A DNA stretch of 64,000 nt from Aureobasidium sp. EXF-3400 (lineage: Eukaryota; Ascomycota; Dothideomycetes; Dothideales; Saccotheciaceae). A program made the translations under genes and the position numbers. Within the stretch, counting starts at the first letter, position 1. Each line of letters starts with the position of its first letter. Below the pieces are notes generated by a model, which saw only the letters and a list, made by a program, of their open reading frames with translations, had not been told where the DNA came from and searched no databases. Of the stretch, positions 53,336 through 64,000 are shown piece by piece. The DNA lies in the NCBI GenBank assembly GCA_024195585.1, contig SWBL01000039.1:62001-126000 (forward strand). Direction: 5' to 3'.

Positions 53336-53920
53336 TTACGAGCTCGTCAACCAGTCCACACCAGCTTGGGCCACATCTATATCTTGTTGGACGGTACCGC
53401 CGCTCACACCGATAGCACCGATCAAGTAGTTGTCTTTGAACAGAGGCAGTCCACCACCGAAGATCACCAACCCTCCATTGGTCTCCTGGATTCCATACAA
53501 TGCCTGGTCGGGCTGAGATTGGTTATACAAAGCAGCGCTGGGGATACCATTGAAGAGCACGCTTGTCCGGGCCTTCTTCATAGAGATGTCAATGCTGCCG
53601 GGGTATGCGTTGTCCATACGAAGGAATGCGACCAGAAGGCCGGAGGGGTCTACGACCGCAATGTTTTGAGGGACTACACCGGCTGCGTATTTTTCTGCTG
53701 CCGCTACTATGGCCGTAGCTTGGTCTGCCGAGACATAATGGCGCTGGTTTGGGAGTCAATAGAGGTAAATGACGGAAGATCAAGGCACACTTACTTGGCT
53801 TGGTGTACTACCAATGCCGTTGGTGCTTGTCAAGTTTCCGGACATGTTACAGGTAGAGGCGTACGTGCACGAAGATAGGGCAAGCAAGGATAGTGTCAAG
53901 CCGGATAGGGATGAGAGCAT
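53336..53920 (-). CDS. Secreted HbpS/GlcG-like (DUF336) protein
   Basis: My model is complement(53336..53743, 53795..53920), 177 residues. The 51-nt intron (GTAAGT, ACCAG) joins GSTPSQ to RHYVSADQATAIV. Residues 1-22 are a signal peptide (SLSGLTLSLLALSSCTYAS). The rest is the GlcG/HbpS domain: AAAEKYAAGVVPQNIAVVD, PSGLLVAFLRMDNAYPGSID, ISMKKARTSVLF, GGLPLFKDNYLIGAIGVSG and a final QDIDVAQAGV. In bacteria this domain binds heme (HbpS) or accompanies glycolate oxidase genes (GlcG). The fungal secreted role is not known to me. It is convergent with the Ted1/Cdc1-type gene; the 56-nt gap leaves little room for separate terminators. Confidence 0.88.
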
Positions 53921-54885
53921 TCTCGTGGATGATGGCAGATTGGCAGTTATAAGACAATGTCTCGAATGGGATTCTACGAATTCGAACCCAGAACGTTCCA
54001 GCCGTTTTATATTCCTCCTCACAGCCTCCAAGCATCATACCCGTGCCAATACCCCGCATTTGTACGGCTCGAGGGCAGGCCTCAGAGCAGGCTTCGAGAA
54101 GGGCGTTCGGTATCCCCGCTTTTGAGTCTTCATCTGCAGCTTCAACGCGTGTGAGTGCGCCGCTTGTCCGAACACAAGGCATACTTAGCGAGTACAAAAA
54201 GATACAATCCGCTGCATCAAAAGGAACCTGCAAGGCAGCAGCACATGGAGGCCGGTCGTAGTACTAATATGCCGTGCACAATCACGACTTCTGGCCACCT
54301 ATGGAATCCTCTTGGCATGACACGGCTCCTTCGCTCTCGAATCCAGGAATGGCCATCCGCTCGAAGACACCTCACAAATCGATCACTTGTGGATACGAGT
54401 TCTGTTGCTGTGAGACAGAACCGGATCCATGGACTCGTTCTCTTCCGTCCACCTGGTTGAGCTGCCCGGCTCCTGTGATCTTAACGTCGGAGTTTTGGTC
54501 CGAGATCGCCGTTACAACGTTATGCCACCTCAACGACAGAGATCAATCCTTTGCAAGGTAATATACATATATTTTCGCGGCGAGTGGTGCATACCGCTAT
54601 GTTACGGCCGAGAAGAAGACCATATTTGTGAATTGTCGCGCAAACTCGACGCCTTTGTCATCATCAGAGCGACTCATTGTTTACAACCACATTTAAAGTT
54701 ACGAGCCCCATCCCGGCTGTTGGACTTATTGCACGTTTTACGCGATCCAGTTCCAAATTCTTAAAGGTGATAAAGTATCACGGCTCGTTCATCATATCTT
54801 GCGAAGGAAGCCTCAGGAAGGAAGCATCAACGTACAAGAGTCATGGCTGCCTCACTTGATTTTGTGGCTAACAACCTTCGCCGCC
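53921..54885. other. Divergent promoter region, no gene seen
   Basis: It lies between the HbpS-like gene (minus) and the GH3 gene (plus). Short frames at 53847-54561 lack domain or signal features. Confidence 0.55.
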
Positions 54886-57081
54886 ATGCTTACACATTTC
54901 TTTCGCCTGGTAACCCAGATTAATGATGGCGAAACGTCACTGGACGATGCTGCAGCTTTGCTCTCCGGCCTCATGACTGACGATGAATATCTTGCTCTGC
55001 TACAAGGCAATCGATCTCTCACACAACACCTCTCGGACAACAAGGCTTCACCATATCCGGCTTCTACGATATCAAGGGTTGGCATACCTGGCTTGCACTT
55101 TGTCGACGGCGCGAAACAGTCCTTCTTCACAGAGTTTCCCAGCCCACTGGGGCGTGCGGCGTCCTTCAACACACAACTGGAAGAGCTCATCGTCAGTATA
55201 ACACCACTGCTCTGATGTTGTCGAGACTGACATGATTCACAGGGAGAAGCAATCGGCATGGAAGTAAGAGCTCATGGCGGCAACGTCTATAGTGGCATTT
55301 GCCTCAATGTTACACGACGATCGGATTGGGGACGAGCCCATGAGTCTTACGGAGAAGATCCTTTGGTCATCAGTCGCATGGGTACTGCAGCTGCAAAAGG
55401 CGTACGAAAACATGCCATGGTCGCCATCCGCCACTTCGCAATGAACTCGATGGAGATACTACGAGAAGACGGCAGAATCACATGCGACGAAAGGACCATG
55501 AACGAGCTGTTTCTGCAGCACTTCAAAGACGTTCTCTATCAAAGTGGAGCGGAAGTTGTTGTGTCTGCAGGTAATCGTGTCAACGGTGTTGCATGCACAG
55601 AGAATCCATCCTTGTTGAACGGAATCTTGAGACAACGCTGGCAACTGAATGATCTGATCGTAGCCAGTGACTGCACATGGCCAGTGAAGAACGGACCAGC
55701 ATCGATCAAAGCAGGACTGGACATTGAGATGCCATTCAAGACAGGAGGAAGAATCACAGCCGTTGAAAGCGCCCTTGAACACAACACACTGGACTGGTCT
55801 GACATAGAAGTCATGGCTAACAGAGTCTTGAAAGCTCAGCTTCAATACCACTGCCGTACGCTCAAGATGCCAGTGCCGGACCCGGAAAAGATCAGGTGTC
55901 AGCGTCATATTGGCCTTGCTCGGCGATCGGTGGCTGAGTCTATGGTCCTGCTCAAAAATGACAACGAGTTCCTGCCTTTCAATCAGAATGACCAGATCAA
56001 GATGCTTGTCTTAGGAGAGCTGGCGGACAGGGTCAGCTCAGCGTATCAATTTGATCCGGCGTCCCATGCTGCAGGTCCGCCTGGTACTAGCCCTCTGACA
56101 GAGCTCCGGAAAAGACACAACGTAGCTGTCGAATACATGGACGGGAACGGGACTGGAAAAGCAACAAAGTCTGCTATGGCTGCCGACGCTATTCTGATTT
56201 TCATCAGGCCTTCTTCGGCATCCGAATGCGCTCGCGAAAACAGCCGGTTCCTTGATCGCTTCAGGCCGCGAAGGCAAAAATCCAATACTCGAGTGACACA
56301 ATTTCGGGATCGCAGTCATCTCACACTTCATCCGCGGGATCTCGAGCTAGCCAAAGCAGTCCTGTCCGTCGCTGGTCAAAAAGCGGTGGTGATCCTTGAG
56401 GCAGGCTCAAGTGTTATGATCCCAACATTTATTCGACAAAAAGCTTCTGCCATCCTATTCTCTAGTTACGGGTGTCGACAATACGGCAAGGGCTTGCGGG
56501 ATGTTCTTTTCGGCGAACAGGAGCCCTCTGGACGTTTACCTTTTGTTCTCCCGGATACCGAACAACAGCTACTGCAAAAAGAAAGAAATCCAACATCTCA
56601 TGAAATCAGATACGACGACAAATGGGGCTACAGAAAACTGCGACACGAACAGCAGAAGCCTGCCTATCCTTTCGGTTTTGGCCTCGGCTATTCTACTTTT
56701 ACATTCACTTCGCTCTGGTGCTCGCATCCAATCGTCAAATCGACTTTCGACATGATGGTCACCACGAAGAACGTAGGCAACCGTGCCTCGGCTGTTGTGA
56801 TCCAGGTCTATGCTTCGAGAAGGGCACGAAGGGATAGCGCGACCCCGAGTCTTGCTCCCAGAAGCCTTATTGGGTTTGCAAAAGAAATCCTACATCCTTG
56901 TGAAACCAGCGACATTGGAATCACATGTCGACTGAGCCCGTTGGCAGAGTTCCATTCGAGTACCACTAAAATGGTTGTTCTCGAGGGCGAGTATGATCTC
57001 TTTGTTTGTCAGTACGAAGGTGATGCCGATGCCAAAGCCTTGACGTCTTCATTCCATGTTTCTTATGAGGTGCATTGTTGA
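54886..57081 (+). CDS. Divergent GH3 beta-glucosidase-like protein
   Basis: My model is join(54886..55191, 55243..57081), 714 residues. The 51-nt intron (GTCAGT, TTCACAG) joins QLEELI to GEAIGMEVRAHG. Order: a GH3 N-terminal barrel with a divergent substrate loop (GIPGLHFVDGAKQSFF), RRSDWGRAHESYGEDP, then RHFAMNS where GH3 enzymes usually have KHF (Arg165). The nucleophile region is ASDCT (Asp245 kept, the usual Trp replaced by Cys), followed by AGLDIEMP. Next come the GH3 C-terminal sandwich (SVAESMVLLKN, EQEPSGRLPFVLP) and a fibronectin-III-like end. No PA14 insertion and no signal peptide. The fold is clear. Whether it is an active beta-glucosidase is uncertain because two substrate-contact positions differ. 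Confidence 0.83.
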
Positions 57082-57248
57082 GATGCTTCTCGATACTACC
57101 ATTCATCTCTGTTTCGTTTTTCCGCCACGCTTATATACCCATAGATTAGCATTACAGCATATAGCCATCAAGACATCTCGATTATTGAACTACCCTTTAC
57201 AGATGCTACTAAACTGATGCGACATAACATGATAGAAGCAGCTCGGTT

Positions 57249-58225
57249 TTAGAACTTGTGCACCTGTTTCTCGGTCAAGCCCAGATCCTTGAGTAAACCT
57301 CCAACTTTTCCTTGTGTCCAACCCATCCCACCCTTTGCACCAGCGATCGCATTCAACATAGCTGGAGGGCCACATACCAAGACCTTGACATCGTCGTGTT
57401 CGAGCTTTGTAGGTAGCGCCTTGCTCAGGATTTCTTTTGTCACGTAGCCCTTCTTCAGACTCTTGTCGTTCGACTTGGTGTCGTTAACCACATAGGTTGT
57501 TGTGAATTGGTCTGGATGCTGGCTTGCCAAAGCATCAAGCTCCTTCCTCATCAAGATATCTGATTCAGTTTTGTTGGCGTAGATCAAGCTCACGCATGTC
57601 TTGTCCTCAGGATTGTCTAGGATGCTACGCAGAGTCTGAAACATGGGTGTGATGCCTGCACCGCCAGCCACCAGAACCAGGTGTTTGTGTTGATTAGGCT
57701 TGTATGGGAACTCAGGGATGGACTTGACACTGAGAGTCTGGCCCGGAGCGATGTTATGCAGATGTGTTGAGGCGCGACCATTTGGATATTGCTTTACGAG
57801 CAGAGTGATGTATGAGCTGTCTGGGGTGCTGACTGGTGTGTATGGACGCAATGTTGGGAACCAAGATCCAGCGGCTGTGTGACGTGTGAGAAGCGATGCT
57901 ATCTTAGGTCAGTTCACGTACTTCCCAACTCATCGTTGCTGACATATTACTCACAGACAGAGCTCAATCCGCTAGTAGCTTCATTGCCAGGTAGTTTAAA
58001 TTTCAGTTCTCTGGTATCGTGATTGACCATCCGTGCTTCCTCCAAAGTCAGGGTCACGAATCCCAAGGCCGGGAAGACGGGTTTCTGTCCGAGAGTTTTC
58101 TGTAATACTGATGGATCTGAAGAAGACTTGGATATGTTGAAAGCAACCACACCAGCACCAGCCGCAGCTGCCAGTCCAACGGTCACAGGTGAGACTGAGG
58201 CGAGTAGTCTTCGAGGGGCTGCCAT
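57249..58225 (-). CDS. MCR1: NADH-cytochrome b5 reductase (Mcr1-like)
   Basis: My model is complement(57249..57898, 57955..58225), 306 residues. The 56-nt intron (GTGAGT, GATAG) joins SGLSSV to SSLLTRHTAAG. The enzyme passes electrons from NADH through FAD to cytochrome b5 or similar acceptors. Seen: a basic N-terminus (MAAPRRLL) and one membrane segment (TVGLAAAAGAGVVAFNI), as in the mitochondrial Mcr1 form. The FAD-binding motif is LRPYTPVS followed by GRASTHLH, and the NADH domain has AGGAGITPM and VCGPPAML. The C-terminus KQVHKF is usual. The neighbouring Ole1 has a b5 domain that could receive its electrons if the protein also faces the ER or cytosol. Confidence 0.9.
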
Positions 58226-59561
58226 TATGAAGTAAGTGGATTCTCAAACAAATTGTCAATCGAACTTCGTGCTTAAGTATTCAGGAATTGACTAGGGCGT
58301 AATAATCTGGGAAGGTGCGAATGATGTTGAACAAAGGCGACTTCCTGAAGGGTGGTTGATACAAATATAGCATGCGGCCTGGTGAAGTCGGAAGTGCATC
58401 TTATCCAACCTCTCCGTCCGCCGTCCCTGCGCCCTGAATCCTGCAAGAGCGACTTTGTGATGTACCTACCTATTGTCCGACCATGAAGAGAAACCAATGG
58501 AGATTGGTTATTTGTGCTGTACCCCGCGCGTGTTGTCGGACTCCGTTCTCGGGCAAACAAAATCCGTCCGGCCGACTACCTGGCACCGACAACCATCACC
58601 AGAGGTATTTTGCTTCTATTCTTGATCATCAGTGGTTCGAATGGAATGGTATCCCATCATCACCCAAGCTCTTGACATTGGGTGGCTTCGTTCAGCACAG
58701 CAATGTGCTGTGTCGAGAGACTGCTCTTGCACGTTGGTCAAGCCGGCTTATCAAATCTTCCCTACATCTATAAGTGCGTGGTCGTTCGAAATCCAAGTCT
58801 ACAAGTCTTTTTTCTTTTGTGATATTATACCTAACGACCAGATCCAAGCAGAACTGAATGGCATTTTGGAAAATGATTGCACAAGGGAGAGAGGGTGAAT
58901 AAGAAACTCCACCAGGGTGGCTCTATCCGCGTCTCACCCGGCTGAACATCGGGTGGATTTTCCAACCATCTCAGAGTTCGAGTAATTCCCCTGCCGACCA
59001 TTTGGACACATGCGGCCTCACTATCACAGAATTGCTTGTTGACCATCGTATGAAGATAGCTGGCTGAAATGCTGCATACCTCATTCATCTAACCAAAATA
59101 TTCGCTGGAATAGGCAGTTCTTGCGATCTGTATGCGAGTCAAGGTATCGACGCTACCCCTCTCCCCCATGGTAGCCTGTTCTTCGCAAGCCCTTCCCAAA
59201 CTGCACTCTAGGTCCATGATTGACCCATGCTTCCAAAACGCACACCTAGCAGTGCTCCAATGATAAGGAAGAGAAACCGTCTGCCTGGACTCGCTCAACG
59301 ACTTGTTCTGACGCGCTTCTCAACGAACTCCGATAATTCTTCGAGATGGTGGGTGTCGCACCACAATCTGGTGATATGTCTCCACACACGGCCGGCAGAG
59401 ACCCTTAGTTGATGTCCTCACTTTAAAGCAACAGCCCTTGATTATATTCCTATGGTTCTTGGCTTTGATTATAAGTGCACCTCTTCTGTCCGACATTGTT
59501 GACTCTCTTGTTCTCTTGCCAGCTTCGATTCAAGTTCTTCTCGCGTCAACTACCATCCATC
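58226..59561. other. Divergent region between MCR1 and OLE1
   Basis: 1.3 kb of promoter sequence shared by two functionally linked genes. The last 100 nt form a CT-rich leader for OLE1. No coding frame has domain support. Confidence 0.6.
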
Positions 59562-60949
59562 ATGGCGTCCAAGCCCCAGCCCTCACAAACGGAGGTCGCT
59601 GCCTCTGCCGATGGTACCACGGACTACCAGCCGCTCAGATCTGGAGCTTACGACATGAAGAAACCTCACATCACCGAGCTGCCAATGACCTGGCGCAACT
59701 GGTACCAGCATCTGGACTGGCTGAGTATCTATTTCATCATCGTCGTTCCAGTCTCGGGTCTCATAGCAGCCACACAAGTTTCGTTGCGGCTATACACAGG
59801 AATATTTGCCATTGTATATTATGTCATGTGTGGCTCTGGCATCACTGCTGGTATGTCGACCCTTATGATCCATGGAATCTTTTACTATGTACTGACACCC
59901 AAGCAGGATATCATCGTCTCTGGGCTCACTCGTGCTATAAAGCGACCCTTCCGCTCAAAATATACCTGGCAGCTGCTGGAGCTGGTGCAGCTCAAGGAAG
60001 CATCAGATGGTGGTCGAGAGGCCATCGAGCTCATCATCGATACACAGATACATCAAAAGACCCTTACTCTGTGAGCAAGGGGTTCTGGTATAGCCACATG
60101 GGTTGGATGGTTATCAAGCAGAATCCGAAGCGAATTGGGCGATCGGACATTAGTGATTTGAACGAGGATCCAGTTGTCGTATGGCAGCACAAACACTACA
60201 TCAAGTCGGTCCTAACCATGGCCCTTATCGTCCCGACTCTTGTTTGCGGTCTAGGATGGGGTGATTGGTATGGCGGCTTTGTGTATGCTGGCATCCTCCG
60301 CACAGGATTCATCCAACAGGCAACCTTCTGCGTCAACTCACTAGCTCACTGGCTGGGTGAACAGCCCTTCGATGATCGTAACTCGCCCCGCGACCACGTT
60401 ATCACAGCTCTTGTTACGCTCGGGGAGGGTTACCACAACTTCCACCACGAGTTTCCCTCGGACTATCGCAACGCTATCGAATGGTGGCAGTATGATCCTA
60501 CGAAATGGATGATTTGGACATGGAAAAAACTCGGACTGGCTTACGATCTCAAGCAGTTTAGACAGAATGAGATTGAGAAGGGCCGCCTCCAGCAGCTGCA
60601 AAAGAAGGTGGATCAGAAACGGGCCAAACTGGATTGGGGCACACCGATTTCACAGCTGCCAGTCTTCAGCTGGGAAGAATTCGTCGCTCAAGCAAGAAGC
60701 AACGGTCAGGCTCTCGTCGCTATTGGAGGCGTAATACACGATGTAGCTCCATTCATCAGAGAGCATCCAGGCGGCAAAGCACTGATCCTGTCAGCTATCG
60801 GCACGGATGCTACGGCGATATTCAATGGTGGTGTTTATCAGCACTCTAACGCAGCTCATAATTTGCTGTCCACCATGCGTGTTGGAGTCGTTCATGGCGG
60901 CGGCGAGGTGGAAATTTGGAAAAGGGCAAGAGCTGAGAAGGGGAGCTGA
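59562..60949 (+). CDS. OLE1: Delta-9 acyl-CoA desaturase with fused cytochrome b5
   Basis: My model is join(59562..59850, 59907..60949), 443 residues. The 56-nt intron (GTATGT, AAGCAG) joins SGITAG to [10 protein letters not shown]. Ole1 inserts the delta-9 double bond into stearoyl- and palmitoyl-CoA at the ER. The di-iron histidine boxes are all present: HRLWAH, HRAHH and HNFHH. Four membrane segments lie in pairs ([28 protein letters not shown], then [13 protein letters not shown] and the next). Residues about 340-430 are a cytochrome b5 domain with heme ligand motif FIREHPGG and the second His in HSNAAHNLL. The b5 fusion removes the need for a separate cytochrome. Length and order are typical. 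Confidence 0.95.
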
Positions 60950-62315
60950 GAATGCTTGTGTACAGAAACGAAGCGTCGAAGTCTTTAGCAATCAGATCCA
61001 CTTGAATGTACATACAATTTTGTTTTCGAGTCTTTTTCGTTCCTGCACGAGTTTCTTCCGTGCCTGGCTTGGTACCTCTTGTTCTGATTATCGATTCTCA
61101 GCTCGCCGGTAGGGCATGTAGCAGACAGGCACTCATGGGTAGATACATGCCCATGCGTGCCAAGCGACCACTCGCTCTGCCGTTGAATTGTGGCGAGTAT
61201 CGAAGGGTTACCATGTTGAGTACACATGCATGCATTCACTGGTATCTATGCATTCAGATCGCCATTATTGATCTCCTGTATGTGATCCGAAATTGTGAGA
61301 GGTGATATGATGCACGAAGAAGGAGAAAGGTCCAAATTAGGGATCGGCAAACGATCCAACGGGCCGCACCCGGAGCTCCTTCTCAACGCGTTGTTTGAGG
61401 ACAGCTCTGAGCTCTTCCTTTTGTACTTACAAGACAATGCATCCTATGACGATACAGCTCACCGGTATTCCTGCCCGTGAGGTGGTACATCAGGCTGCTA
61501 TACTGATGGTTCTCTCTTCTATAGGTCATCCCGTCGTGCGGCCATGGATGTGCTTGGCTCGTTGATCTGGCGTTCTTACCCCTCCACCGTTACAAAGCAA
61601 TCGCTGCTCTGTGGCTTCCTTCCCCTCGAACTCCTTTATCAAGGTGGACAACGGTGCCTTCATCATCTACTGTTAATTTCCCCCATACCAGGAATCACAA
61701 AGTCAATCACTCTGCGACACACAGCCTCTCTACGGAAGTTCCGGCACAACAGTTGGGCCTTGATATAGCAACCATAACGTCCGGGTTCACTGATTCATGG
61801 TAACAATAACAACAACTGATCACAACGGGCTTGAGAACTCTCTGATGAGGGGTCCTCCACATTGCACGAGTTACTGGGACATCGGTTCGATTGTGCAGGA
61901 GTCGGACGAACGCTCTTGACACTGAAGTATAGACTCTCAAGAGTACGAAAGGTCTGAGGCAACCGCGACGGACACAAAATTGGAAGGCAAAAATATGGGC
62001 AGTCACGCACAGCAACGTGCAACTTGTCAAGCCGAGCGTTAAGTTAGATAACAACATCAACTGTAATCGTCCCCCAGCTTCAGCTGCTGTCTACCCCGTG
62101 GTGGGAAATGAGAACGGTATGCTCATCGTCTGTTCAGCATCGAAACCACACGCCACGATGAAACTCAGCTATCAACACACTTCTAGGTTAGAAAACGGTA
62201 GGGTCGAGATGGCAAGAACTTTCACATAAATATCCAGTCCTACCGACTCTCATTGTCGAAATCATCCACTCCAACTCAGTCACTCTTTTAGACATCCTAC
62301 TAACCCATCGACACG
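60950..62315. other. Intergenic, no gene seen
   Basis: 1.37 kb between two genes on the same strand. Short overlapping frames have no domain. The last about 90 nt form the CT/CA-rich leader of the next gene. Confidence 0.6.
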
Positions 62316-64000
62316 ATGAAGAACACATTCGTTACCATGGCCCTTGCCCTTGCGGGTGCGGCCTCAGCTCAATACTCAAACTCCTCTACCATCGCCTCCA
62401 CTGGAAACAGCACCATGTCCTCGACTAGCCGCTCTGTGCAGCTTACCAGTTCTGCTTCCGGCACTGCAACCACCTCTGCCGTAACCCAGACTTCCTCTTC
62501 GGCAACTCCTACCTGTAAGTCTTGGTGTGCATTGAATGTCTAGCCCATGCCTAAACTCTTTTCCAGACACCAACGGAGCCACACCTGAAGTCAACGGCGT
62601 TGAGTTCAAGGTCCAGACCGACGTCACTTACGGTGGTACTCCTCTCCAGCTCATGAAGAGAGGCTTGGGAAAGAGAGCTCGTGGTGATAACCTCAACGAG
62701 TGTATCAACACTTGCGCCTCCGACTCCAGATGTGTTGCAACCTCTTTCACTGAGAGCCAGTCTGAATGCCTTTACTTCTCTGGTATCTCCGGCCAACCTC
62801 AGAAGCAAACTGGTACAGACTTTGCACAGGTCACCTCTCGTGACGGCAAGCCTGTGGATGCATCAGCACCATCGGGTGGCAACAGCAATAGCACTTCCTC
62901 GGGCGTCCCCTCCAGCAGTCATTCCTCGAGCCGTGTCACCCTCGGCAGTTCCATGAACTACAACAGCACTGCCACTGCATCCCAGTCCAAGACCAGCAGC
63001 GTCCAAGTTTCTGGATCTGCCAGTGGATCCGCTACTGGATCTGCTTCTCGCTCAGCAACCCGTGCATCTGGATCCGGAAGCTCGACTGCTCCATCCGCAA
63101 CCTCTACCCCTTCCCTCACCACCTTCGATGGTATCACTTTCAGCCTGGAAATCAACATTACCTACAGCGGTATCACCTTCGAGCTTGACCTCGAGCTCGC
63201 CAAGAGAGCAGAGCAGACCCTGGACGATTGCCTTGCCGGCTGCGCAGGTAACTCATCGTGCGTGGGTACCGCCTTTGACTCGAGCGATGATTCTTGCACC
63301 TACTACAGCAAAATCGATAAGAGCAGCCGCACTGAAGCTCCTGGAGTCACCTTCGCTACTGTTGTCGGTGGCCGTAACGGTACCAGCTCCAGCTCCAGCT
63401 CTACTCGCTCCAGCTCCAGCTCTGGTGTTTCTGCCTCTGCTGGCTTCAACTCCACTTCCTCCAGCACCGCTTCTTCGGCAGCCGCAACTCCTACTGGCCT
63501 TGAAAGCTTGATCTGCCCCAAGCTCGACGGAAGTGTCATTACCAACGGTCTCGACGTCGCATTCACCATCAAGTGCAACACCGGTGTCATCGGTACTCCA
63601 TTGACCATTGACGCCTCCAGAAAGCGTCAAGCCACCAACCTCCCTGCCAGCTTGAGCAACTGCGTTGACATCTGCTCCACTGAGACTGCCTGTGTTGCCA
63701 CCACCTTCGATGATGCCACCAGCCAATGCGCTTACTTCAGCACCTTCGACCTCATCGTCGCCCAAGGCATCGATGCCGCTCTTCGTCTTGAGAACAACGG
63801 CGCCCCTGTTGTGACCGAAACTGTCACCTTCACCGAGACCCAGACCATCCAAACCGAAGGTGGCTCTACTGTGCAGACAGGCGTTGTTACCAGCACTATT
63901 GTCCAGACAGTTTGCCCATCGTGCGCTGTGACCAGCATGCCCGCAGGTGCTGTTGGCGGCAACGGCGGTTCTTACTCCACTGCCACTGTCTACTCTCCTA
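62316..64000 (+). CDS. Cell-surface protein with three Cys-rich modules, 3' end beyond window
   Basis: My model is join(62316..62514, 62567..>64000). The 52-nt intron (GTAAGT, TTCCAG) joins SSATPT to YTNGATPEV. A signal peptide (ALALAGAASA) and Ser/Thr-rich spacers surround three diverged copies of one module. Each begins with a (T/N/D)G-aromatic/hydrophobic beta stretch, passes a dibasic KR, then has C-x3-C-x5-6-C and a final C near an aromatic pair: NECINTCASDSRC with ECLYFS, DDCLAGCAGNSSC with SCTYYS, and NCVDICSTETAC with QCAYFS. This resembles PAN/apple-like folds. The last part (TETVTFTETQTIQTEGGST, TVCPSCA) is typical of fungal wall adhesin-like proteins, and a GPI signal may lie past the edge. 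Confidence 0.8.

Noticed and set aside
53847..54561. Short frames between the HbpS-like and GH3 genes
   Set aside because: No signal peptide, domain or splice pattern; the region fits a divergent promoter.
1..64000. Transposons, CRISPR arrays, viral or bacterial operon structure
   Set aside because: No transposase, reverse transcriptase, long terminal or inverted repeats, or spaced direct repeats were seen. Genes are intron-bearing fungal units.

Overview
The window is nuclear DNA of a filamentous ascomycete (Pezizomycotina). Genes are single transcription units on both strands. Introns are about 45-60 nt with GTRNGT donors, CTRAY branch sites and YAG acceptors. Fungus-specific families are present: DASH subunit Duo1, Zn2Cys6 regulator, Dfg5-like GH76, hybrid histidine kinase, Ole1. 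The load of secreted plant-cell-wall enzymes and the gene style suggest a Dothideomycete, possibly an Aureobasidium-like black yeast. The genus is a guess. I rebuilt gene models by hand from open frames plus splice signals. In each model the joined exons preserve a known domain or, for unknown proteins, keep one continuous frame.

Left part (1-28 kb): mainly housekeeping and orphan genes. In order: the tail of a DUF1772 protein, a coiled-coil orphan, an orphan whose start codon is split by an intron, a RING-CH membrane E3 ligase, an orphan with two introns whose lengths are multiples of three, a tRNA-Ala(TGC) with two stem mismatches, the GPI-lipid remodelling protein Per1, the mitochondrial AAA chaperone Bcs1, three low-complexity (probably nuclear) orphans, Duo1, a small possibly frameshifted gene, a DUF2235 hydrolase, a doubtful ORF, a Ser/Thr-rich single-pass surface protein and a DUF3405 Golgi-type protein.

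Middle part (28.9-37 kb): a GH76 Dfg5/Dcw1-type mannosidase, a seven-exon hybrid histidine kinase with complete phosphorelay residues, a small membrane protein and a Zn2Cys6 transcription factor.

Right-centre (37.3-51.4 kb): seven consecutive minus-strand genes, six or seven of them secreted. They are a GMC oxidoreductase, a double GH43 arabinosidase/xylosidase, a CE5 acetylxylan esterase, an SGNH esterase, a CE15 glucuronoyl esterase, a PL4 rhamnogalacturonan lyase and a secreted metallophosphoesterase. With the adjacent regulator this looks like a fungal hemicellulose/pectin utilisation cluster. Together the enzymes would deacetylate xylan, cut lignin-glucuronoxylan esters, remove arabinose/xylose and cleave rhamnogalacturonan I. 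A divergent GH3 follows at 54.9-57.1 kb.

Right end (51.8-64 kb): a Ted1/Cdc1-type ER phosphoesterase, a secreted HbpS/GlcG-like protein, the GH3 protein, an Mcr1-like NADH-cytochrome b5 reductase next to the Ole1 delta-9 desaturase with its fused cytochrome b5 domain, and the first 1.7 kb of a large cell-surface protein built from three divergent Cys-rich modules.
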